Notes under the pieces: model-generated
Told to the model about the DNA's origin: nothing
The model's database searches: none
The model's input: only the letters and a program-made list of their open reading frames with translations
Assembly (NCBI GenBank): GCA_918797485.1
Contig: CAKKNE010000004.1
Span: 2,976,001 to 3,040,000, forward strand
DNA from: Pelagomonas calceolata
Lineage: Eukaryota > Sar > Pelagophyceae > Pelagomonadales > Pelagomonadaceae
Length of the DNA stretch: 64,000 nt
Direction: 5' to 3'
Shown here: piece by piece, positions 18,937-26,304 of the stretch
How positions within the stretch are numbered: position 1 is the stretch's first letter
Layout of the letters: every line of letters starts with the position of its first letter
Program-made: the position numbers and the translations under genes

Positions 18937-20400
18937 ATGGATGCCCTCGTGAAGCAGTGCGAGGCCGCCGGCGAGGCCGTCAAGCAGGCGAAAGCCGGCG
19001 GCGACGCCGACGACGTCAAAGCGAAGGTCGCGGCGCTCGTGAAGATCAAGGAGGAAATCACGAAGCTCGACCCCGCGCACCCGATGGCTATTGTGGATAA
19101 GAAGGCCGCGAAAAAGAAGGCCGCGGCCGCGAAGAAGGCCGCGGCCGGAGCCCAGCCCGCGGCCGAGGGCGGCGACAAGCCGATGTCCAAGAACGCGCAG
19201 AAGGCCTTAGCCAAGAAACAAGCAAAATTAGCCAAGAAGGCCCAGCACAAGGAAAACGCGGCGGCGAACGCGCCGCCGCCGCCGCCCTCTGCCAAAGATA
19301 CACCAGTAAAAGAAGGAGACCTCGCCGCCGCTCTCACGGCCATCGCCTCCCAAACGGCCGGCCCCTTGGCGAGCAAGGCGGCGCACTGGCGGTCCCTCGC
19401 GCCCCAGGCCTGTGGTAGTACACCTATGGAAAAGGCGAAGTGCGCGGAGTGGATGGCTTGGTGCGAGGCGCCGCCGGCCGACGCCGCGCAGGTGTTGGAT
19501 GCGGCGTTGGCTGATAGGTCCTTCCTCGCGGCGGAGCGCCTGACGCTGGCCGACGTCGCTTGTTACGTTGCATGTAAACAAGCCGTCGCGGGCGCGTCGT
19601 GCCGGAACGCGGCGCGCTGGCTGCGCCAGGTCCAGGCCGAGTGCCGACGGCTGGCCCCCAAAGCGGCCTGGCCGGAGCTCGTAGCAGCGGGCCCCCAGAA
19701 CGTGGCGGGGCCGCTCGCCGCGTCGAACACGGCTGCGCCCAAGGCCAAGCCGCCGCCGAAAGTAGTACAGGAGAAGCCCAAGGCGCCTCCGGCTGAAAAG
19801 AAGAAGGAGAAGAAGCCCAAGGCGCCCAAGCCTAAGGCGCCGCCCGCTCCAGCAGCACCGGAGCCGTCGTCGCCCGAGGAGGCCTGCGAGCAGGCCGCGC
19901 CTTTACTAGATATCCGTGTCGGCACGGTGACGAAGTGCTGGGAGCACCCGGAGGCCGAAAAATTGTACTGCGAGGAGATCGACATCGGCGAGAAGGACGG
20001 GCCGCGGACGATCGCGTCCGGCCTGCGGCCCTTCTACGCGTCGGCGGACTTGATCCAGGGCCGGCAGGTTTTAGTGTTTGCCAACCTGAAGGCGCGGAAC
20101 ATGCAGGGGTTTCGGTCGAACGGCATGGTCTTGTGTGCTTCTACTCCCGATCATTCGAAGGTCGAGCTGCTGGCCGTGCCGGCCGGCGCGAAGAACGGCG
20201 ATAGGGTGCGGTTCGGCGACTTGAAGGTCGTGGACGCGGCGAAGCCGGCCCAGGTCCAGAAGAAGAAGCTGCTCGAGAAGGTTATCGGCTACCTGAAAAC
20301 GGACGGGAAAGGTACGGCAACAGTGCTCGGGAAGCACGCCTTCACGCTCGACGCGGGTGTTATCTCGGCGCCGAACTTCCCCGACAGCGTGATTGGGTAA
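18937..20400 (+). CDS. Arc1p/AIMP1-like tRNA-binding cofactor of aminoacyl-tRNA synthetases
   Basis: 487 residues. The N-terminus (residues 1-45, DALVKQCEAAGEAVKQ) resembles a WHEP-type helix-turn-helix. It is followed by a Lys/Ala-rich stretch, a GST-C-like helical region (about 125-245), a Lys/Pro linker (KPKAPKPKAPPAPA) and the EMAP-II/tRNA-binding OB fold (about 325-487): LLDIRVGTVTKCWEHPEAEK, YCEEIDIGE, RTIASGLRPFY and NLKARNMQGFRSNGMVLCAS. Such proteins hold synthetases together and deliver tRNA. The WHEP-GST-EMAPII order resembles Arc1p/MetRS-like fusions, but no synthetase core is present. The convergent TPR fragment begins 12 bp after the stop. Confidence 0.87.
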   Translation: MDALVKQCEAAGEAVKQAKAGGDADDVKAKVAALVKIKEEITKLDPAHPMAIVDKKAAKKKAAAAKKAAAGAQPAAEGGDKPMSKNAQKALAKKQAKLAKKAQHKENAAANAPPPPPSAKDTPVKEGDLAAALTAIASQTAGPLASKAAHWRSLAPQACGSTPMEKAKCAEWMAWCEAPPADAAQVLDAALADRSFLAAERLTLADVACYVACKQAVAGASCRNAARWLRQVQAECRRLAPKAAWPELVAAGPQNVAGPLAASNTAAPKAKPPPKVVQEKPKAPPAEKKKEKKPKAPKPKAPPAPAAPEPSSPEEACEQAAPLLDIRVGTVTKCWEHPEAEKLYCEEIDIGEKDGPRTIASGLRPFYASADLIQGRQVLVFANLKARNMQGFRSNGMVLCASTPDHSKVELLAVPAGAKNGDRVRFGDLKVVDAAKPAQVQKKKLLEKVIGYLKTDGKGTATVLGKHAFTLDAGVISAPNFPDSVIG

Positions 20401-20412
20401 GTTTGCTAGATC

Positions 20413-20795
20413 TTAGGGAGCGCCTGATTCGCGGGCGCGGAGCGTAGCGCGCATGGTCAGCAGGGATCCCTCCATGCTCACCACGTAGGGGTGCGCGCCA
20501 CCGAGCACGCGTCGCGCGGTCGGTGCCGTCTCCTCAACTGTCTCAAGGGCCTCGCGAAGATCACGGGGCTCGGCCGTGCCGTGTTTGTAGAGCGCCTTCG
20601 CGTAAATCCACCGCAGTCTGAGCGTGGTTGTGTGACGATCGCCAAGAACGCGTCGTGCTATGGGCACCATTTTGCGCATCATAGACTTGGCTTCTTCGAA
20701 GCGCTTTAGTTTCACAAGCGTGTCAGCGTAGTTGTCGGCTGCCTGGAGCGTAGTGACATTTTCTTGGGCGGCCGCCGCGAAACGGCGCAGCCTTC
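20413..20795 (-). pseudogene. Truncated kinesin-light-chain-like TPR gene fragment
   Basis: The minus strand reads LRRFAAAAQENVTTLQAADN, KRFEEAKSMMRKMVPIARRV and ARRVLGGAHPYVVSMEG up to a TAA: the C-terminal repeats of the TPR proteins that I associate with pelagophyte genomes. Nothing 5' of about 20795 continues the repeats, and the next bases belong to a different plus-strand frame. I see no stop or frameshift inside the fragment. It reads as a gene decapitated by rearrangement. Confidence 0.65.
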
Positions 20796-20796
20796 G

Positions 20797-21093
20797 GAGA
20801 TCAAGCTCTACGTGGAACCTGAGGCATTAAATCAAGAACACAACGCGCAGAATCATTCGAACTTCGGCTTCGGGTGGCATCCGATGAACCTACGCGTCGG
20901 CCACCAAGAAAACGTCTCGCAGTTCTCGGGCGACGTGCGGCGGCAGCACTTCTCGCTCTTCGCCTCCGACCCGACGGAAAAGCACGCCTGGCACACGACG
21001 CTGAACACTGTAACGAACTCTTCGAGAGAGTGGGCCTACGTCGGCCACGAGATCAAGGACTCGTGCGCGTATATAACGGGTAAGAAGAAATAG
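20797..21093 (+). pseudogene. 3' fragment of an unrecognised gene
   Basis: The plus frame from about 20797 (SEIKLYVEPEALNQEHNAQ ... HAWHTTLNTVTNSSREWAY ... ITGKKK stop) looks protein-like in composition but has no ATG until 20885. The frame abuts the TPR fragment head to head. I do not recognise the family. It could be a 3' exon whose 5' exons are lost, or a short gene starting at the internal ATG. Confidence 0.45.
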
Positions 21094-21115
21094 GGTAAGG
21101 CCTGAGTATTTGGTC

Positions 21116-21131
21116 GTCGCGGCGATGGCGT
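21116..21131 (-). repeat. Intron-associated 16-mer after the 21.1 kb fragment
   Basis: Minus strand ACGCCATCGCCGCGAC, identical to the gamma-tubulin intron copy. It lies inside a plus-strand stretch, GTATTTGG ... GGTTGCAG (21099-21154), that has intron-like ends. Confidence 0.5.
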
Positions 21132-21205
21132 GGGTGGGATCGTATCATGTTACGGTTGCAGGATTAGTGGGCGGAGCCCACCACGGCGATGGGTGGTGGG
21201 ATCAT

Positions 21206-21229
21206 GCTAGCGTCCTGTAAGACACTAGC
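21206..21229 (+). promoter_or_regulatory. GCTAG palindrome, copy 6
   Basis: GCTAGCGTCCTG then TAAGACACTAGC, one base off the consensus. 229 bp upstream of the DnaJ ATG and followed by a GCA trinucleotide run. Confidence 0.65.
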
Positions 21230-21335
21230 GGCAGCAGCAGCAGCAGCCTCATCGCATTGCGTGACAGCAGCGGAGCGTATTGTTGCGTGCACGTGCTAAA
21301 AGCAGTCTGCACCGCCGCATAAATCGTAGACGAGC

Positions 21336-21440
21336 CGTCTTGGCATCTGTGCGACATCACGCTGCGCAGCACTCACTCCACCAGAGACAGCGACGCAGCT
21401 GTATTTTGGCATTTGTGCGACGCTCACATCCACCAGCGAC
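21336..21440 (+). repeat. Imperfect duplication in the DnaJ leader
   Basis: TTGGCATCTGTGCGACAT...CACTCCACCAG...AGCGACG is repeated as TTGGCATTTGTGCGACGCTC..ATCCACCAGCGACG about 67 bp later, ending just before the DnaJ ATG. No function is apparent. Confidence 0.5.
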
Positions 21441-21458
21441 GTGTGAGAGGCAAGAGCG

Positions 21459-22751
21459 ATGCTGCGCACCGCTCTCCGGCTCGCACCACGCTTGACGCTC
21501 GTCGCTGCGACAGCAGCGAGCTGCCAGGACGATCCCTACAAAACGCTCGGGCTCGACCGCAACGCCACTCAAGACGACATAAGGCGCGCGTATAAAAAAC
21601 GGGCCGCGAAGGCGCATCCCGACCACGGCGGCGACGCCGAGGAGTTCAAACGTCTCGCGGCGGCCTACGCGACGCTGGGCGATGAAGAAAAACGCAAGCG
21701 GTACGACGCCGGAGGTTTTGACTTCAGCGGCAGCCAGTCGCAGGGTTTCCCGGCCGGCGGCGCGTCGGACTTCGGCGACGCGTTCCGGCTCTTCGAGGAG
21801 ATGTTCGGCGCAGGCTTCGCGGGCGGGCCGCAGCAACGGCGCCGGCGGCCGCGCGTCGTGCCGCGCGAGGTCAGGCTCAAGCTGTCGCTCGCCGACCTGT
21901 TCGAGGGCGGGTCCTTTTCTGTTAAAGTGCCGCGCACGGTCGCGTGTTCAAGTTGCAAGGGCCGCGGTGGCACGGTCCAGACCTGTTCGAGTTGCCAGGG
22001 CCGCGGCGTGACGGTCGTGGACCGACGGTTCGGCGGGTCCGTCGTGCGCACGCAACGGGCCTGCGATAGTTGTGGCGGCGCCGGCGAGACCCTCGTGGAC
22101 CGGTGTTCCAAGTGTCGCGGCGAGGGCGTCGTCAAGGAGCCGGGGCACTCGATCAATGTGAAAATTCCGCCGAACGCGCGCGACGGCTACGCGACGACGC
22201 AAAAGGGCGCGGGCGACGACGTCTTCTACGACGGCGGCCACGTGCGGCGCGACGTCACGGTTGTAGTCGAGGAGGAATCGCATGCTGAGTTACAGCGCGT
22301 GGGCTCTGACTTAGTGTGCGCGAAGCGCGTGCCTCTGTTAGACGCGCTGACGGGCTTTGCGATCGACGTGCCCACTGTGCAACGCGAAGATAAACGAGGA
22401 AAGGCCTTCGTCGTGCGGGCCGACGCCGGCGACCTGCCCGTGGCGCCCGACGACGTCTGGATCCTGAAGGGCGAGGGCATGCGCGACGCCTCGGGCAGGC
22501 GCGGCGATTTACTCATTCGGTTTGTCGTCGAGTTTCCGAAGACGCTGCCTGACGAAGACGACCGCCGCGGGCGCCTCGCTCCACTCTTGGGCGGGAGCTC
22601 GTCGGCACCCCTGCCGCCGTCGAAAAGAGGCCTCTTTGGCGGCCTGTTCGGCGGTGGATCCGGTGGTGGCGCGGACGAGGGCGCCGTGGCGCGGCGGGCG
22701 CCGAAGGCGCGCGTTGAGGATCTTTATCGGCGGCGGCGCGCGGCGCGCTAG
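21459..22751 (+). CDS. Type I DnaJ (Hsp40) co-chaperone, organellar or ER
   Basis: 430 residues. The N-terminus MLRTALRLAPRLTLVAATAA could be an ER signal or a mitochondrial presequence (three Arg, no acid). The J-domain (about 25-90) carries HPD in KAHPDHGG. A Gly/Phe-rich stretch precedes four CxxCxGxG zinc repeats: CSSCKGRG, CSSCQGRG, CDSCGGAG, CSKCRGEG. The substrate-binding C-domains follow. A Gly-rich and basic tail (GLFGGLFGGG) is unusual. It stimulates Hsp70 ATPase and hands over unfolded clients. All four zinc repeats are intact, which favours a mitochondrial DnaJA3-like or ER protein over the zinc-poor DNAJB11 type. Confidence 0.88.
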   Translation: MLRTALRLAPRLTLVAATAASCQDDPYKTLGLDRNATQDDIRRAYKKRAAKAHPDHGGDAEEFKRLAAAYATLGDEEKRKRYDAGGFDFSGSQSQGFPAGGASDFGDAFRLFEEMFGAGFAGGPQQRRRRPRVVPREVRLKLSLADLFEGGSFSVKVPRTVACSSCKGRGGTVQTCSSCQGRGVTVVDRRFGGSVVRTQRACDSCGGAGETLVDRCSKCRGEGVVKEPGHSINVKIPPNARDGYATTQKGAGDDVFYDGGHVRRDVTVVVEEESHAELQRVGSDLVCAKRVPLLDALTGFAIDVPTVQREDKRGKAFVVRADAGDLPVAPDDVWILKGEGMRDASGRRGDLLIRFVVEFPKTLPDEDDRRGRLAPLLGGSSSAPLPPSKRGLFGGLFGGGSGGGADEGAVARRAPKARVEDLYRRRRAAR

Positions 22752-22820
22752 TAGTTTTTGTTGTCTAATTCTGTTTTGGTGTCTTATTTGTCGCCATAGC
22801 TATTGTTGCGCTAGCATTTG

Positions 22821-22843
22821 GCTAGCATCCGTGAGACACTAGC
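22821..22843 (+). promoter_or_regulatory. GCTAG palindrome, copy 7
   Basis: GCTAGCATCCGTG then AGACACTAGC, followed by AAGCAAAAAGCTT. It is the divergent half of a tandem pair with copy 8 (43-bp period). Confidence 0.6.
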
Positions 22844-22863
22844 AAGCAAAAAGCTTTAGGTGG

Positions 22864-22887
22864 GCTAGCGGCCTGTAAGACACTAGC
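22864..22887 (+). promoter_or_regulatory. GCTAG palindrome, copy 8
   Basis: Consensus form, followed by AAGCAAAAAGCTC, which repeats the tail of copy 7. 247 bp upstream of the plastid-protein ATG. The rest of 22888-23134 is AT-richer leader with no gene. Confidence 0.65.
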
Positions 22888-23134
22888 AAGCAAAAAGCTC
22901 AAGCACCACCACGCCAGACTCGCCCACAGTCGCTCGCATCATTGCCAGTTTTGTAGTGCAGCCATCCGTACCGCTCTCATTCATCGCTGTGACAATTGTC
23001 TTTGCATCAACCCATCCGTAAGGTGCTCATCAACCACAGCACTCAGTCAGACTGCAACAAGTACAAAACAGCGTGCACCAGTCAGCACTGCAAGCTTACA
23101 GCACGGATAGACTCAACACACATATATCATCAAT

Positions 23135-23635
23135 ATGCGCCATCTTGCATTATTCATCGGCGCCGCCGCAGCATTTGCACCGCCGCATGCCGTCGTCGCG
23201 CGCCAGGCGTGTGTCGTGCACAATGGTGACGAGTGCACTCATGAGGGAGTTGATGCCTACGCGGCGGTGCAGTTCGAGTCGACGAAGCCGTCGCTGCGGA
23301 CGTTCTTGAAGCTCTGGCTCATGGGAGGACCGGTCCGAGGCTGGCGCGGCGTCGGCGAGTTGAAGGCTGTCCAGGACGACTCCGGCGCGACGGCCGAGAT
23401 CTTCGTCGAGCCGGAGACGAATAGAGTAGGCCTAATCGCCGATGATGGCGGCGGCATGGAGCTCGGGAAGACCGTGCAGTTGTCCGTGCTCGCCCACGCG
23501 CTGTACGACGAGCTGAAGGACATCGCGGGCGGGCCCGAGGTCGCCGAGGTCGAGCCCGCGAACCGGTTGTGCTATCCTCCGTCCGCGGTCGACGCAACGA
23601 GGGAGCAGCTTCCGCTGCCGCAGAGGCCTGAATAA
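23135..23635 (+). CDS. Predicted plastid-targeted protein of unknown function
   Basis: 166 residues. MRHLALFIGAAAAFAPPHAV has a signal peptide followed by an AFAP motif, the stramenopile plastid bipartite presequence; a basic stretch with VVAR follows. The mature part has hydrophobic and acidic blocks (SLRTFLKLWLMGGPVRGW, GLIADDGGGMELGK, LSVLAHALYDELKDIAGG) that I cannot place in a family. The stop lies 11 bp from the stop of the convergent hydrolase gene. The plastid call rests on the presequence alone. Confidence 0.65.
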   Translation: MRHLALFIGAAAAFAPPHAVVARQACVVHNGDECTHEGVDAYAAVQFESTKPSLRTFLKLWLMGGPVRGWRGVGELKAVQDDSGATAEIFVEPETNRVGLIADDGGGMELGKTVQLSVLAHALYDELKDIAGGPEVAEVEPANRLCYPPSAVDATREQLPLPQRPE

Positions 23636-23646
23636 CAGTTAAATAC

Positions 23647-24930
23647 TTACGAGCTAATGAACTCCAACAGCACATCCGCGACTTCCTGGGGCCGTTCGTC
23701 GAGAGGCAGGTGACCCGTGTCGGCGATCGTCCGCGCCTCCGCTCCTAACAGATCCGCCACCGTTGCAGTAGCAGAAGCGGGAACGATGCGGTCGACGTCG
23801 CCCGTCACGGTCAGAAATCTTGCACTCCCTTTCGCTCGCTCGATCAGCGCGCGACCGGTCTCGGCTTCGGACGCGCGCTCGGCGCGGTAGTGGCGTAAGA
23901 GCCCGACGTCCCAGGCTTCGAGCTCCAGCGGCTCGGTGTACTTGGCCACGCATCGTCTGATCCTGTGTGATGAGTCGCGTTGATGGCGTTTCCTGACCCC
24001 CGCTCGCCGGTTGAATTTAGAATAGGACGCTGGAACATACGTCTTCTCGTGCTCCGGAGCGCCCATGCGCGGATGCATTTGCCCCAAGACAGCTTCTGTG
24101 AAGTTTCGATCATCCGCAATGCGTCGCGCGGTGGGCAGCGCGAAGGCGTCTGGAAGGGCCAAGAGCGTCCCGAACGCAGCGTTCCGCGCTTCAGTTTCGG
24201 CGCGATTCCTGAGCGACTCGGGCAGAGCGTCGGGCAGATCCAGGAGCGGCGGCGCGTCGAAGTCGGCGTAGGCTTCGGGATCCTCCCGCGGATCCAAGAC
24301 AGCCGGCGCGATCAACGCGCAGCCCTTCACCGCATGCCCGCGCGGCAGCACGAGGTCGGAACACGCCCGCAGCGCGTACGGTCCGCCCGCGCTGTGGCCA
24401 ATGACGTAGACGTCGCGTTCTCGCGGCGCGAGGCGCCGCCGCAGCAGCGTCGAGAGGGCCTTCAGCTGGAACTCGGGCGCGTAGGGGTCGCCTCGGAATC
24501 CGGCAAGCGTCCAGGGTAAGCTCGGCGCCAGCGTTTCGGGCCGCCGGAGGCCCGAAGCGATCGCCGCGCGCGCCTCGGGCAGCAGCCCGCCCGCGAGGTA
24601 CTGCGGACCACCGCCTCCTTCGAGCGACGCGGCGAGCGTGGCGCTGCCCGGGAGCTTTGGCGGCGCTGGCAGCGACGCCGGAGCAGGTCGTTCTGTTAGG
24701 CCGAACGCGACGCGGTCAACGCCAATACAGCGCACATTTTTAGCTGCGAGCAGCGGAGCCACGTCCTCGAAGCTCGCAGCAGAGCCCGCGAAGCCGTGGA
24801 AGAAAATCGCGAGTGGGCCGTCCGTCTCGCCGCTGTCGCGGACGTGGTGCCGGACGCCGCCGAGGTTGATAAAGCTCGATTTGAAAGCTTGGGTTGTGGC
24901 AGCGACTAGTATGATTAATGGCAAACGCAT
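23647..24930 (-). CDS. Alpha/beta hydrolase, possibly plastid-targeted
   Basis: 401 residues after splicing out 23963-24040; unspliced the frame stays open, adding 26 basic residues. The presequence MRLPLIILVAATTQAFKSSF has a signal peptide and a QAF motif like plastid-entry sites. The catalytic triad is visible: Ser in VIGHSAGGPYAL, Asp in TVTGDVDRIVPA and His in IADTGHLPLDERP. FFHGFAGSAASFEDV is the oxyanion region. The fold resembles haloperoxidase/esterase-type hydrolases of chloroplasts. The substrate is unknown. Confidence 0.8.
   Translation of the reverse strand: MRLPLIILVAATTQAFKSSFINLGGVRHHVRDSGETDGPLAIFFHGFAGSAASFEDVAPLLAAKNVRCIGVDRVAFGLTERPAPASLPAPPKLPGSATLAASLEGGGGPQYLAGGLLPEARAAIASGLRRPETLAPSLPWTLAGFRGDPYAPEFQLKALSTLLRRRLAPRERDVYVIGHSAGGPYALRACSDLVLPRGHAVKGCALIAPAVLDPREDPEAYADFDAPPLLDLPDALPESLRNRAETEARNAAFGTLLALPDAFALPTARRIADDRNFTEAVLGQMHPRMGAPEHEKTYVPASYSKFNRRAGVRKRHQRDSSHRIRRCVAKYTEPLELEAWDVGLLRHYRAERASEAETGRALIERAKGSARFLTVTGDVDRIVPASATATVADLLGAEARTIADTGHLPLDERPQEVADVLLEFISS
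23963..24040 (-). other. Intron in the hydrolase gene
   Basis: 78 bp, GTATGTTCCAG ... ACTCATCACACAG, phase 2, joining EHEKT to IRRCVAKY. It carries ACGCCATCAACGCGAC (plus-strand 23974-23989) only 10 nt from the 3' splice site. Its length is a multiple of three, so retention would not break the frame. Confidence 0.7.
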
Positions 24931-25197
24931 GACTGCGCTCGAATTAATTATGCAGCGCCGACGGCGTGGCAGCTGGTCAGAGCCTGCTTAGTCAGAGCGT
25001 TTGCTGGCTCCTGGTCGCTTGCCTATGCACAGTTTTAAATTGCAGTCGAAGGAGATGAACGGCCGAGCCTCGCACTCAGCCTCCGTAAGTAGATCCACAA
25101 CTGCGCGCTTAGAGAGTCGATGCCGGCCCCGGCTGCCTATTTTTCTTACTATATGGTACCGACCCCCCTACTAATAGTAGCAGACGGTACCTTAAAA

Positions 25198-25221
25198 GCT
25201 AGTGTGTTACCGGCCGCTAGC
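25198..25221 (-). promoter_or_regulatory. GCTAG palindrome, copy 9
   Basis: GCTAGTGTGTTACCGG then CCGCTAGC. It sits in the 627-bp divergent gap between the hydrolase ATG (267 bp) and the CSTF2 ATG (336 bp). A GGTACC-bounded inverted repeat lies just before it, at 25155-25191. Confidence 0.6.
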
Positions 25222-25367
25222 TATCGGGCGCATCCGCGGCTCGCCTGCACTGCACTGTTTCGCTGGATATCTCGCGCCTCTGACCCGTCCCACTGCCCGC
25301 CTCGCGACGAGCTCAACTGCAAACTCCACACAGCGTCTGCAGCCGCCCCCTGGTTGCACAACCTCGC

Positions 25368-25503
25368 CGCTCGCCGCGGACGCGCCGGTCGCCGTAGGAC
25401 TCAAGTTAGCGGCAAGACGCTACGTCAGTCGCCGCAAGACACTGTACCCAACGCGCTATTAAAAAAACGCTCGCCGCGGACGCGACGCCGGTCGCCGCAG
25501 GAC
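25368..25503 (+). repeat. 100-bp-spaced direct repeat in the CSTF2 leader
   Basis: CGCTCGCCGCGGACGCG..CCGGTCGCCG(T/C)AGGAC occurs at 25368-25400 and again at 25468-25503, exactly 100 bp apart. Both copies are followed by a GCSGCAAGACGCT segment. It looks like a tandem duplication in the promoter or 5' UTR. Confidence 0.6.
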
Positions 25504-25557
25504 GAGACGCCGCAAGACGCTGATACACCGCCGACGGGCTAAAAAAAGCTTTTCACG

Positions 25558-26286
25558 ATGGCCCACCGCCAGCGCGGTCCCCGGAACGATGTGTTTGTCG
25601 GGAACATCGCGTTCGGCACGACGGACGAAGACATCCGCCGTATTTTTAGCGAAGTGGGAAGGGTAAAAAATGTCAGGATGGCCGTCAACTCCGAAACAGG
25701 GAAGCCGCGCGGTTTCTGCTTCGTAGAGTATGATGATGCTGCGACCGCGCTCTCCGCCATCCGCAACCTTAACGGGAGAGATGTAGGCGGCCGGGACCTG
25801 CGCGTCAACTTCTCGAACAACTCGGCTCTGGTCGACTACGCGTCGCGGGGCGGCAGCGGCCGCGAAAAAACAGGCGCGCAGCTGTCCGCCACCGATATAA
25901 CCGCGCGCTTGAGCGACCGGGAGGTGTGGGACGTCGTGAGCGAGGCGAAGCGGCTGGCCGAGGGCGACGCGGAGACGCTGGGCCGATTACTGAACGCGTC
26001 CGGCGCGCTGACCTCGGCATTTGTGGACATGCTCGGCACGCTGGGAATGGTGCCCTCGGCGAAGGGCCCGTCGGCCGCCTTCGCGCCGCAGAAGCCGGTC
26101 AGCGGCTTCTCGGCGCCCCAGCCCGACGCGATGATGCAGCAAGTCATGCAGCTCACGCCGGCGCAGCTCGCCCAATTGCCGCCGGACCGCCGCGCGAAGA
26201 TCGAGGCGCTCCGCGCCCGCATCGCGCAGGGCCTCGTGCCGGGGGCACCACCCCAGCCGACGGCTGCGGACATAAATATGCTCTAG
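25558..26286 (+). CDS. CSTF2: Cleavage stimulation factor 64-kDa subunit (CstF-64)
   Basis: 242 residues, much shorter than the animal protein (about 577). An N-terminal RRM (residues 11-87) has RNP2 VFVGNI and RNP1 GKPRGFCFVEY. A hinge-like middle (REVWDVVSEAKRLAEGD ... FVDMLGTLGMV) binds CstF-77 and symplekin in the family. The C-terminal three-helix domain is clear: MMQQVMQLTPAQLAQLPPDR. The Pro/Gly-rich MEARA region is missing. It selects the downstream GU-rich element at mRNA 3' ends. The stop is 18 bp from that of the convergent receptor gene. Confidence 0.92.
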   Translation: MAHRQRGPRNDVFVGNIAFGTTDEDIRRIFSEVGRVKNVRMAVNSETGKPRGFCFVEYDDAATALSAIRNLNGRDVGGRDLRVNFSNNSALVDYASRGGSGREKTGAQLSATDITARLSDREVWDVVSEAKRLAEGDAETLGRLLNASGALTSAFVDMLGTLGMVPSAKGPSAAFAPQKPVSGFSAPQPDAMMQQVMQLTPAQLAQLPPDRRAKIEALRARIAQGLVPGAPPQPTAADINML

Positions 26287-26304
26287 TCTTATGTGTCGCT
26301 CTTC

